This document shows positions 1 through 5,130 of a stretch of DNA of 5,156 nt, piece after piece. The stretch is from assembly GCA_964573885.1 (NCBI GenBank), contig CAZNLL010000188.1:1-5156 (forward strand). Direction: 5' to 3'. The position numbers and the translations under genes are program-made. How positions within the stretch are numbered: position 1 is the stretch's first letter; each line of letters opens with the position of its first letter. A model generated the notes under the pieces. That model saw only the letters and a list, made by a program, of their open reading frames with translations, was not told the DNA's origin and made no database searches. This stretch comes from CAZNLL01 sp964573885 (GTDB lineage: Bacteria; Desulfobacterota; DSM-4660; Desulfatiglandales; Desulfatiglandaceae).

Positions 1-128
1 GTTTCTTTGCCTTCGCTTCGCTCGGCGCAGGCCCACCCCTTCGGGGCGGATCCCAGTTTCATAGAGCTAAAATGATACAAATAGAATAAGTTTCTGTTAT
101 TGCTGTGTTTATATGTGTAAGAACTGAA

Positions 129-154
129 TGCGTTTGCAATAACGGGGTCTACCC
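129..154 (+). repeat. Left arm of long-range inverted repeat
   Basis: The 19 bases TGCGTTTGCAATAACGGGG (129-147) occur again, exactly and in inverted orientation, at 5138-5156, the very end of the window. Beyond the exact core both copies continue inward with a related ACCC block (151-154 here). The core has a short internal dyad (CGTT, six bases, AACG). The arm lies ten bases upstream of the ribosome binding site of the GAF gene, in non-coding DNA. It could be a dispersed intergenic repeat, a regulator site, or one end of a 5-kb unit. The match is seen directly; the role is unknown. Confidence 0.75.
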
Positions 155-163
155 TCAAATAGA

Positions 164-172
164 AAAGGAGGT
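164..172 (+). promoter_or_regulatory. Ribosome binding site of the GAF gene
   Basis: AAAGGAGGT lies seven bases before the ATG at 179, a near-perfect Shine-Dalgarno sequence that fixes this start codon. No convincing promoter was found in positions 1-160, although that stretch contains an AT-rich segment (61-128) where one would be expected. Confidence 0.85.
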
Positions 173-178
173 AAGACG

Positions 179-802
179 ATGAACAAAAGGCTGCTTAACT
201 ATGAGACCATGCTCAAGGTAACCAAGGCCATCTCCCATTCCAAGGATCCGGAAGAAGTCGTATTAATCACCGTGGAAAGCATAAAAACAGGTTTGGGTGC
301 CAAGGGATGTACCGTGTTTCTCATCAACCGGAAAACCAATGAACTGGAGGTCGCCGCCTCCTACGGCTTGAGCGATGAATATATCAACAAAGGACCCCTC
401 AGTGCCCTCCACTCCATTGCCCAGTCCCTGGAAGAGGGGCCGGTAGCCATTTATGACGTCACGGATGACCCCCGCATTCAGTATCCTTCAGAGGCAGAAA
501 AGGAAGGGATCACCTCCATCCTTTCCGTCCCCATCGTGGCCGGCGGTCATTTGATCGGGGCCCTGCGGGTGTATACCGCTGAACCGTGGGAATTCACCCT
601 GGAAGACGTCAATTTTGTTCAGGCCATGGCCTATATGACCGGCATGGCCATAGATATGGCCAGGCACTACAAGGGCCTTAAGGATAGCATAGAAGTGTTG
701 AAGACACTGAGAGATCCCAAGAGCTTGAAGTCCAAGAGAAGGACCCCCTATGAGGGCGTTCCTCTCAGCGTCCCTCCGAGGGAAAAGGGCAAAAAGGAAT
801 AA
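179..802 (+). CDS. GAF-domain sensor-like protein
   Basis: A 207-residue cytoplasmic protein made of one GAF domain (about residues 22-160) with no attached kinase, cyclase or DNA-binding domain. Visible GAF hallmarks are a hydrophobic strand with CTVFLI (44-49), the loop DVTDDPR (93-99), GITSILSVPI (110-119), and IGALRVYTAEPWEF (126-139) followed by a final helix. GAF domains bind small ligands such as cyclic nucleotides or cofactors, or mediate dimerisation; the ligand cannot be read from this sequence. Residues 165-207 form a lysine/arginine- and proline-rich tail that looks disordered. There are no membrane segments. A near-perfect ribosome binding site sets the start. The next gene begins 102 bases later behind its own likely promoter, so cotranscription is possible but not required. 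Stand-alone GAF proteins of this size are, from general knowledge, common in sulfate reducers. Domain call firm; function unknown. Confidence 0.9.
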   Translation: MNKRLLNYETMLKVTKAISHSKDPEEVVLITVESIKTGLGAKGCTVFLINRKTNELEVAASYGLSDEYINKGPLSALHSIAQSLEEGPVAIYDVTDDPRIQYPSEAEKEGITSILSVPIVAGGHLIGALRVYTAEPWEFTLEDVNFVQAMAYMTGMAIDMARHYKGLKDSIEVLKTLRDPKSLKSKRRTPYEGVPLSVPPREKGKKE

Positions 803-837
803 ATGGCTCCCTATCTGTTTGGGGGTTTTCAATACGG

Positions 838-865
838 TTGACAAGCAAACCGCCAAGGACATAAG
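838..865 (+). promoter_or_regulatory. Candidate sigma-70 promoter of the ferredoxin gene
   Basis: A consensus -35 box TTGACA (838-843) is followed after 16 bases by CATAAG (860-865), which matches four of six positions of the -10 consensus. It sits in the 102-base gap between the GAF and ferredoxin genes, about 40 bases before the ferredoxin start. The -10 is weak, so this is a candidate only. Confidence 0.4.
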
Positions 866-889
866 CTTCAGCACAAAAAAACCACAACC

Positions 890-896
890 AAGGAGG
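890..896 (+). promoter_or_regulatory. Ribosome binding site of the ferredoxin gene
   Basis: AAGGAGG, eight bases before the ATG at 905; a full-strength Shine-Dalgarno sequence that decides the start and suggests high expression. Confidence 0.85.
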
Positions 897-904
897 GTCT
901 GCTC

Positions 905-1267
905 ATGCCCTGGGTAGATGAAAACCGGTGCACGGCCTGTGGCGAGTGTGTTGAAGAGTGCCCCTCGGGTGCAATTTCCATGCAAGAGAACAAGGCGGAC
1001 ATAGACATGGAGGGATGCATCCGCTGCGGCCTCTGCCATGATATATGTCCTGAAGAAGCGGTCAGGCATGATGGGGAATTGGTCCCCGATAATGTGGAGG
1101 CAAATATAGAAAAAGTCAAATCCTGCATGGAGGCGTGTGCAAAACACTTCGGTGACGCCCAAGAGGGTGAAAAGTGCCTCAACAGGTTTATGAAGCACTT
1201 CACCAATGAAAGGGGCACCGCAGAAAAGACCTTGGAAAGGCTTGAATCATTGAAAAAGGGGCCCTAG
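905..1267 (+). CDS. 2[4Fe-4S] ferredoxin with helical C-terminal extension
   Basis: A 120-residue soluble iron-sulfur protein. Two complete CxxCxxCxxxCP motifs are present: C9, C12, C15, C19 and C38, C41, C44, C48, the arrangement of bacterial two-cluster ferredoxins that carry low-potential electrons. Unlike a minimal ferredoxin of about 55-60 residues, it continues for some 70 residues (50-120) as a charged, probably helical region with three further cysteines (C74, C78, C91) and a lysine/glutamate-rich end. The extra cysteines are not in a standard cluster pattern. I recall similar tailed ferredoxin-like proteins in anaerobic deltaproteobacteria but cannot name the family. The methyltransferase gene follows 27 bases downstream with no terminator, so the two are probably cotranscribed. 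It is a plausible electron donor for the RACo-like protein further right (inference). Cluster binding is near certain; physiological partner unknown. Confidence 0.93.
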   Translation: MPWVDENRCTACGECVEECPSGAISMQENKADIDMEGCIRCGLCHDICPEEAVRHDGELVPDNVEANIEKVKSCMEACAKHFGDAQEGEKCLNRFMKHFTNERGTAEKTLERLESLKKGP

Positions 1268-1294
1268 GGCCGGGAGGCTTAAAAGGGTTGTACC

Positions 1295-1843
1295 ATGGCT
1301 CACATCTGTCCCTGGTGGCTTGCATATACCTTTGACAACCGGCTTCGCCGTCTCATTCACAGGCCCGAAAAGCTCGTAAACCCTTATGTCGCCGCCGGAA
1401 TGACCGTCCTGGATCTGGGATGCGGCATGGGTGTCTTTTCCGTGGCCATGGCCCGGCTTGTGGGGGATGAGGGCCTGGTTATTTCCGTGGACCTCCAGGA
1501 TGAAATGCTGGAAAGGGTTCGAAGGCGCGCCCAAAAAGCCGGGGTGGACCGCCGCATCCGTATTCACCGTTGCCAGAGGGACAGGATCGGTGACCACAGG
1601 GATGTCAACTTCGCCCTGGCCTTCTGGATGGTACATGAGGTGGATCGGGTTCGTATTTTCTTAGATCAGGTAAAGGCATGCCTGGCCCCCGAGGCCCTCT
1701 TTCTCATGGTTGAACCCAAGTTTCATGTCTCAGCCCGTTCTTTTCAAGGCCTTGGGAAAGAGGCCGAAAAGGCCGGCTTCAAGCCCTGCCCCCCACCCCG
1801 CATCCTCTTTAGCAGGGCCGCCCTTTTTTGTCATCCCGCCTAA
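1295..1843 (+). CDS. Class I SAM-dependent methyltransferase
   Basis: A 182-residue cytoplasmic protein with a Rossmann-type methyltransferase fold. The SAM-binding glycine loop (motif I) is TVLDLGCGMGVF (37-48). The ribose-contacting acidic residue is in VISVDLQDEML (D66, residues 62-72). A motif IV-like strand is NFALAFWMVHEV (105-116), followed by LFLMVEPKFHVS (135-146), as in the type 11 or arsenite-methyltransferase-like group. The N-terminus carries an unusual HICPWW segment (3-8) and FDNRLRRLIHRPEKL, which I recall as shared by close homologues of this small subfamily. The substrate cannot be read from the sequence. The ribosome binding site AAAAGGG (1281-1287) is seven bases before the ATG. 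It probably shares a transcript with the ferredoxin gene. The C-terminus looks complete for the fold, ending in a final strand (RAALF). Enzyme class firm, substrate unknown. Confidence 0.9.
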   Translation: MAHICPWWLAYTFDNRLRRLIHRPEKLVNPYVAAGMTVLDLGCGMGVFSVAMARLVGDEGLVISVDLQDEMLERVRRRAQKAGVDRRIRIHRCQRDRIGDHRDVNFALAFWMVHEVDRVRIFLDQVKACLAPEALFLMVEPKFHVSARSFQGLGKEAEKAGFKPCPPPRILFSRAALFCHPA

Positions 1844-1961
1844 CGCCTTCGCGCCGACTAAGCGGCGGACGGAAAAACCAGATTCCATGGACGCCTTACG
1901 AATTCCGCCTTTATTTTGCCTCTTCCATAGCATTGCCTACTGCTTTGTTGTACAATAAATG

Positions 1962-1986
1962 CCTGGCAAGGCCTGAAACAGCCAGG
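1962..1986 (+). promoter_or_regulatory. Small stem overlapping the ribosome binding site of the zinc-ribbon ORF
   Basis: CCTGGC (1962-1967) can pair with GCCAGG (1981-1986) across a 13-base loop. The right arm includes most of the AGGAG (1984-1988) that precedes the ATG at 1994, so folding would partly hide the ribosome binding site. A TACAAT sequence at 1951-1956 could be a -10 box, but no -35 at the right distance was found. The stem is only six pairs and may be chance. Confidence 0.25.
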
Positions 1987-1993
1987 AGCAACC

Positions 1994-2194
1994 ATGGGAA
2001 TTCTTTTAAAAGAGTTCTCCATCCTGAAGCGGAGAGACCCTATGATCGTCGTGTTTCAAACCATTTTAAGCACAATCCTGAATCTGAAACGCACCTGCCC
2101 CAGGTGTAGACGGGTCCAGTTCGTGCCTCCCCCCAAAAGGGATAAGACCGTGGGTTGCAAATACCGCGGGCAGGAGATCCTTCCTGTGCGGTGA
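1994..2194 (+). CDS. Small zinc-ribbon-like protein missing one cysteine
   Basis: A 66-residue ORF. After a hydrophobic N-terminal stretch (about 17-31) it has CPRC (35-38), a spacer with VQFVPPPKRDKTV, then GCKYRGQEI (54-62). This looks like a short zinc ribbon of the form CPxC...CKYCGxE, but the fourth ligand position is arginine (R58, codon CGC), one transition away from TGC cysteine. Such proteins usually bind one structural zinc and are of unknown role. Two starts are possible: the ATG at 1994 with AGGAG five bases upstream, or the in-frame ATG at 2042 (residue 17) with GGAG seven bases upstream; the shorter form matches my idea of the family better. The gene lies 150 bases after the methyltransferase and converges on the dodecin gene. 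It may be real, a sequencing error at one base, or a decaying gene. Confidence 0.45.
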   Translation: MGILLKEFSILKRRDPMIVVFQTILSTILNLKRTCPRCRRVQFVPPPKRDKTVGCKYRGQEILPVR

Positions 2195-2199
2195 ATCAG

Positions 2200-2262
2200 G
2201 CCCTTTCCCCGCCTTGGCCCAGAGGCAGCAGGAAACCCTTGGAATGTTCCCAGGGAAAGGGC
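2200..2262. terminator. Inverted repeat between convergent genes, possible terminator
   Basis: GCCCTTTCCC (2200-2209) pairs exactly with GGGAAAGGGC (2253-2262). The 43-base loop holds further partial pairing (CCCTTGG near 2236-2242 with CCCAGGG near 2249-2255). It lies between the stop codons of the zinc-ribbon ORF and the dodecin gene, where a two-way terminator would be expected. No run of T follows on either strand, so classical intrinsic termination is doubtful. Confidence 0.3.
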
Positions 2263-2282
2263 TGGGAGCGCGCTGCCTTCAC

Positions 2283-2495
2283 CTATTTGTGATATTTGAA
2301 AGAAACATTCACACGGGCCCTGAAGCTCTTTACCTTGCCGTTCTCCACGGTCATATCTAACCGGATGATCTCGGCTACCCTCAAATCTCTGAGGCTCTCA
2401 CCAGCGGTTTCCACGGCCAACTTGGCGGCTTCTTCCCATGATGTATCACTCGTGCCCACCAATTCCACAATGTTGTAAGTGCTCCCTGCTGTCAT
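2283..2495 (-). CDS. Dodecin family protein
   Basis: A 70-residue protein covering the whole dodecin family length. Dodecins form hollow twelve-subunit shells that store flavins or related compounds in the cytoplasm. Family features are the first strand YNIVELVGTS (7-16), the helix TSWEEAAKLAVETA (18-31), then SLRDLRVAEIIRLDMTVE (34-51) and the last strand KSFRARVNVSFKY (56-68). In flavin-binding dodecins the central segment typically reads LRDLRWFEV, and its tryptophan stacks on the isoalloxazine ring; here that position is valine (V40), with A41 next. The protein may therefore bind another ligand or bind flavin weakly (inference). The start is supported by GGGAGG about five bases upstream on the minus strand. 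The gene is divergent from yjbQ and convergent with the zinc-ribbon ORF, so it is a single-gene transcript. Family call is secure. Confidence 0.93.
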   Translation of the reverse strand: MTAGSTYNIVELVGTSDTSWEEAAKLAVETAGESLRDLRVAEIIRLDMTVENGKVKSFRARVNVSFKYHK

Positions 2496-2585
2496 GGCTT
2501 CCTCCCTTCAAATAAAAGTGTTTTTGGCCATAACGCCCTACCCCACCCTGCCTTAGATCAGAATAAGGTAAATCAGTGTATTTTA

Positions 2586-2611
2586 CCAGCCCTTTTGTGA
2601 AAAAGGGCTGG
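2586..2611. terminator. Perfect 11-bp hairpin, terminator-like
   Basis: CCAGCCCTTTT (2586-2596) and AAAAGGGCTGG (2601-2611) pair perfectly around a GTGA loop. It has the shape of a rho-independent terminator, but the following tract (GTCTTTAT on the plus strand, TAAAAT on the minus strand) is only weakly T-rich. It lies upstream of both flanking genes, so it ends no gene visible here; it might stop read-through or be a leader element of the dodecin transcript. The hairpin is certain; the role is not. Confidence 0.5.
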
Positions 2612-2666
2612 GTCTTTATCAGCGGTATGGCTCAGGCCCGAAAATCCACCGTCAAAATTCTCGATA

Positions 2667-2686
2667 GATAATGATAATAAATCATT
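2667..2686 (+). promoter_or_regulatory. Fur-box-like operator
   Basis: GATAATGATAATAAATCATT begins with two tandem GATAAT hexamers, identical to the first 12 bases of the classical Fur consensus, and contains the dyad AATGAT, five bases, ATCATT. Fur-family repressors bind such sites when loaded with iron. It is 172 bases from the dodecin start and 250 from the yjbQ start. In AT-rich spacer DNA a match of this kind can arise by chance, and no -10/-35 pair overlaps it convincingly. Confidence 0.35.
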
Positions 2687-2695
2687 TTGGCCGCT

Positions 2696-2823
2696 CCCTG
2701 GGCACCAGCAAGGTGTTAGATGCAAGGCGCCGAGGAGCTCCGAGTGAGGCGTATAAACAATACGCCGCAAGGAGAAGCGACCGAAGGCAACACAGCAGAT
2801 GACATCTTGCTGGTGGATCAGGG
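2696..2823. repeat. Palindromic dispersed intergenic repeat
   Basis: A nested inverted repeat of about 128 bases. The outer stem is CACCAGCAAG (2703-2712) with CTTGCTGGTG (2806-2815), extended after a short internal loop by CCCTG (2696-2700) with CAGGG (2819-2823). A second stem is GTGTT (2713-2717) with AACAC (2789-2793). A central hairpin is GGCGTAT (2748-2754) with ATACGCC (2760-2766). The interior text (GATGCAAGGCG, GAGTGAGGCGTA, ACGCCGCAAGGAGAAGCGA) resembles repeats I remember as scattered between genes in many deltaproteobacterial genomes; that memory could not be checked. The pairing is seen directly. Confidence 0.65.
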
Positions 2824-2836
2824 GGCCACTGCAGGG

Positions 2837-2866
2837 TTGACCACCATAGGGCAAAGACCGTAGTAT
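2837..2866 (+). promoter_or_regulatory. Candidate promoter of yjbQ
   Basis: TTGACC (2837-2842) matches five of six -35 bases, and after 18 bases TAGTAT (2861-2866) matches four of six -10 bases. An overlapping TATAAA (2864-2869) is a better -10 but spaced 21. It would give a leader of about 60 bases before the yjbQ start and lies just right of the palindromic repeat. Confidence 0.4.
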
Positions 2867-2924
2867 AAAATTTTTGTGTGATTTACAAACCCTGGAGGTT
2901 AAGCATATCTCGAACCAAACCGCA

Positions 2925-2930
2925 GGGAGG
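2925..2930 (+). promoter_or_regulatory. Ribosome binding site of yjbQ
   Basis: GGGAGG, five bases before the ATG at 2936, supports this start. A second GGAGG (2894-2898) lies further upstream with no usable start codon after it. Confidence 0.75.
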
Positions 2931-2935
2931 AAGCG

Positions 2936-3352
2936 ATGAAGAGTTACCGGAAGGAGTTGTGGTTTCATGTGCCCACCAGACGCGCCTTTGTCAACATCAC
3001 CCCCAAGGTGGAAGAATGCCTGAAGGAAAGCGGTATTAAAGAAGGACTGGTCCTTGTTAATGCCATGCATATTACGGCCTCTGTCTTTATCAATGACGAT
3101 GAATCCGGTCTCCACCATGACTATGAAGTGTGGCTTGAAAAACTGGCCCCCCATGAGCCGGTTTCTCAGTACCGGCATAATGTGGGAGAAGACAATGCGG
3201 ATGCTCACATGAAAAGGCAGGTCATGGGGCGTGAGGTGGTAGTGGCGGTTACCCGAGGTACGCTCGACTTTGGCACCTGGGAGCGGATCTTTTACGGCGA
3301 GTTCGACGGACGGAGAAAAAAACGGGTGCTGGTAAAGATTATAGGGGAATAA
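2936..3352 (+). CDS. yjbQ: YjbQ/UPF0047 family protein
   Basis: A 138-residue protein of full family length. Conserved blocks are MHITASVFIND (44-54), SGLHHDYEVWLEKLAP (57-72), YRHNVGEDNADAHMKRQVMG (79-98) and GTLDFGTWERIFYGEFDGRR (108-127). Histidines H45, H81 and H91 sit at the conserved positions thought to line the active or metal site. Members of this family have been reported to have weak thiamine-phosphate synthase activity in E. coli, but the true role is unsettled; no thiamine gene is present here, so that name should not be taken as a function. The start is backed by GGGAGG. The RACo-like gene starts 62 bases after its stop with no terminator between, suggesting an operon. It is soluble and cytoplasmic, with no signal peptide. 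Family call is secure. Confidence 0.93.
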   Translation: MKSYRKELWFHVPTRRAFVNITPKVEECLKESGIKEGLVLVNAMHITASVFINDDESGLHHDYEVWLEKLAPHEPVSQYRHNVGEDNADAHMKRQVMGREVVVAVTRGTLDFGTWERIFYGEFDGRRKKRVLVKIIGE

Positions 3353-3414
3353 CCGGATTTCCTGCCGCCCCATTTGGCTTAAATAACATGAAAAGGAATG
3401 GAAAATAAGACTCT

Positions 3415-4965
3415 ATGGAAAAGCCATCTCAAGATACCCCCTGGATACGGCTTGTTACCCCCCACATAAGCCAGCCCAGTCTGAAAGACAATACAGCCGA
3501 TATAGATCGTTTGATACGGGGGCTCAGGAAGAGGCTGGACGTAAACGGGGTGACCGTAGCATTCTCCCAGGTTAACGACCTTGCGCGGAGCTTGAAAGAG
3601 CACCACTATGATGTATGCGCCCTCGTCTACGAAGACGGAGGGGCCTGGCAGGTGGCCGATCTTTTCCCCATAGGGGACCATCCTTCCATTTACGGCCTTG
3701 CCGTGGACCTGGGGACCTCAACGGTGGTGGTCCGGCTCGTGGAACTCCAAGAGGGAGAGACCAAGGATGAAACCACTTTTCTTAATCCCCAGATTCAACT
3801 GGGGCCGGATATCCTTTCCCGGATCCATTTTGCAGCCCAGGACGGAGGCCTCGCCCAGCTCCAAAATCTTCTCCTAAACCGGCTCAATCAGGAAATCGAA
3901 GAATTGATCAAAAGGCATGACCTCACATCCCCTTTGATCGCCGGTATGGCCGTGGCCGGAAATACCACCATGACCCACCTGTTTCTCGGCCTTGACCCTT
4001 ACGGAATCTGTCGAGAGCCATATATCCCGATCATAAACAGGCCAGGACTCCTCAAGGCAGGAGACTTGGGCCTGGGTATCAATAAAGAGGCCCCGGTTCT
4101 GGTCTTTCCAAATGTGGGCAGCTATTTTGGAGGAGATCTCATCTCCGGAATCCTGGCCTCTGGCATGACCCATCAAAGAGAAATCGCCTTTCTGGTGGAC
4201 GTAGGGACCAATGCGGAGGTGATTATCGGGAACCAGGACTGGCTCATGGGCTGTGCGGGGGCCGCCGGACCCGCCCTGGAGGGGGGGGTGGCCAGCATGG
4301 GTATGATGGCCGGCCCCGGTGTCATTGATAAGGTCGTCATTGATCCGGAGACGCTTCAATTCCGGGTGAGGACCATTGAGGGCGGCCCGCCCGTGGGCAT
4401 ATGCGGCTCCGGGCTCATCGACCTGGTGGCCCAGCTCTTCCTGGCCGGCATGATCGATCTCAGGGGCAAATTTGTGAGGGCTAAATGTGGCGAGCGCCTT
4501 ATTGAGGAGGAAGGCATCCCCCACCTGGTGGTGGTCTCCGCCGAAGAGTCCGGTACGGGAAAGGCCCTGACCCTCAGCCAACCGGACATCGACGCCCTCA
4601 TACGCTCCAAGGCGGCCATGTATACCATCCTGACCACCATTGCCAATACCGTAGGGATTCCCTTGAACAGTATCGAACGCTTTTATGTGGCCGGGACCTT
4701 TGGTTCCTATATTGATCCTGCATCGGCCATCACCATCGGCATGATCCCGGATCTTCCCCTCGAGGCTTACATGCCCCTGGGGAATACATCCCTCAAAGGG
4801 GCGGTCATGGGACTCGTCTCGGCCAGGGCCAGAGAAGAGGCCTTCCGAATCCGCGATCAGGTCACTTACCTGGAACTCAATGTAAACCAGGAGTTTATGA
4901 ACCTTTTCAGTGCAGCCAAGTTTCTCCCCCACACGGACAGGACCTTATTTCCCTCTGTAAAGTAA
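3415..4965 (+). CDS. RACo-like ASKHA-domain protein without 2Fe-2S domain
   Basis: A 516-residue protein of the ASKHA ATPase superfamily with the C-terminal region of reductive activators of corrinoid proteins (RACo, DUF4445). RACo uses ATP to drive reduction of inactive Co(II) corrinoid proteins back to Co(I). Residues 15-90 (ISQPSLKDNTADIDRLIRGL onward) match the RACo linker end and middle domain. The ATPase part carries phosphate-1 loop GLAVDLGTSTVVV (94-106), NPQIQLGPDILSRI (124-137), AVAGNTTMTHLFLGLDP (179-195), phosphate-2 VDVGTNAEVIIG (261-272), GCAGAAGPALEGG (279-291), GICGSGLIDL (328-337) and FYVAGTFGSYIDP (423-435). Classical RACo proteins have an N-terminal 2Fe-2S ferredoxin domain; here it is absent, with a single cysteine (C68) before residue 90. 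A stop codon (3406-3408) six bases before the ATG rules out a longer in-frame start. The ribosome binding site is weak. It probably forms an operon with yjbQ. No corrinoid protein is in the window, so its target is unknown. Confidence 0.92.
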   Translation: MEKPSQDTPWIRLVTPHISQPSLKDNTADIDRLIRGLRKRLDVNGVTVAFSQVNDLARSLKEHHYDVCALVYEDGGAWQVADLFPIGDHPSIYGLAVDLGTSTVVVRLVELQEGETKDETTFLNPQIQLGPDILSRIHFAAQDGGLAQLQNLLLNRLNQEIEELIKRHDLTSPLIAGMAVAGNTTMTHLFLGLDPYGICREPYIPIINRPGLLKAGDLGLGINKEAPVLVFPNVGSYFGGDLISGILASGMTHQREIAFLVDVGTNAEVIIGNQDWLMGCAGAAGPALEGGVASMGMMAGPGVIDKVVIDPETLQFRVRTIEGGPPVGICGSGLIDLVAQLFLAGMIDLRGKFVRAKCGERLIEEEGIPHLVVVSAEESGTGKALTLSQPDIDALIRSKAAMYTILTTIANTVGIPLNSIERFYVAGTFGSYIDPASAITIGMIPDLPLEAYMPLGNTSLKGAVMGLVSARAREEAFRIRDQVTYLELNVNQEFMNLFSAAKFLPHTDRTLFPSVK

Positions 4966-5130
4966 ATTAGCCTTGCCCAATTCTGAATGGAATGGCATTA
5001 TATTTATTTCTGTAGCATTTTGAATTTCTCATAGGGCTTCGGGTCTAAGGCCCGGCCTTCGAAACCCGCGATTTCAACACGACTAAATGAGGGCATGGTT
5101 TCTGAATTTCAGCACTATTTCTCAATCAAT
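4966..5130. other. Non-coding tail after the RACo-like gene
   Basis: No gene is seen in either direction. An imperfect stem CCAATTC / GGAATGG (4977-4995) followed by an AT-rich, moderately T-rich stretch lies about 12 bases after the stop codon and might weakly terminate transcription. Around 5039-5062 a GC-rich segment can fold (CGGGTC, loop TAA, GGCCCG, with one G-T pair). The segment leads directly into the right arm of the inverted repeat. Confidence 0.4.

Larger units (their letters stand above)
2496..2935. other. 440-base intergenic region between divergent dodecin and yjbQ genes
   Basis: No credible gene is present in either direction. The region holds, in order, the dodecin leader, a perfect hairpin (2586-2611), a Fur-box-like sequence (2667-2686), a large palindromic repeat (2696-2823), a possible yjbQ promoter (2837-2866) and the yjbQ ribosome binding site (2925-2930). 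No good promoter for the dodecin gene was recognised on the minus strand. Confidence 0.7.

Noticed and set aside
1..75. Open frame from the window start to a TGA at 73-75 that could be the end of an upstream gene
   Set aside because: Only 24 codons, low-complexity and GC-rich text resembling intergenic repeat DNA, and no recognisable protein end.
105..182. GTG-started frame overlapping the GAF start by ATGA and running through the left repeat arm
   Set aside because: No ribosome binding site, about 25 codons, no recognisable protein. The minus-strand reading of the right arm gives a vaguely similar peptide, but this follows from the shared DNA repeat.
488..1218. Long minus-strand open frames across the GAF and ferredoxin genes
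   Set aside because: They lie opposite two well-supported genes, have no ribosome binding sites or family features, and are shadows.
1836..1880. GCCTAAC next to GC-rich inverted bases, reminiscent of an integron attC site
   Set aside because: It overlaps the methyltransferase stop codon and no partner GTTRRRY core follows at a suitable distance; no integrase is present.
2573..3373. 266-codon minus-strand open frame across yjbQ and the intergenic region
   Set aside because: It covers yjbQ on the opposite strand and runs through the hairpin and palindromic repeat; no protein family is recognisable.
3874..4932. 352-codon minus-strand open frame opposite the RACo-like gene
   Set aside because: The plus-strand protein has all ASKHA motifs; the minus-strand product is rich in Gly, His and Asp with no domain, typical of an antisense shadow.
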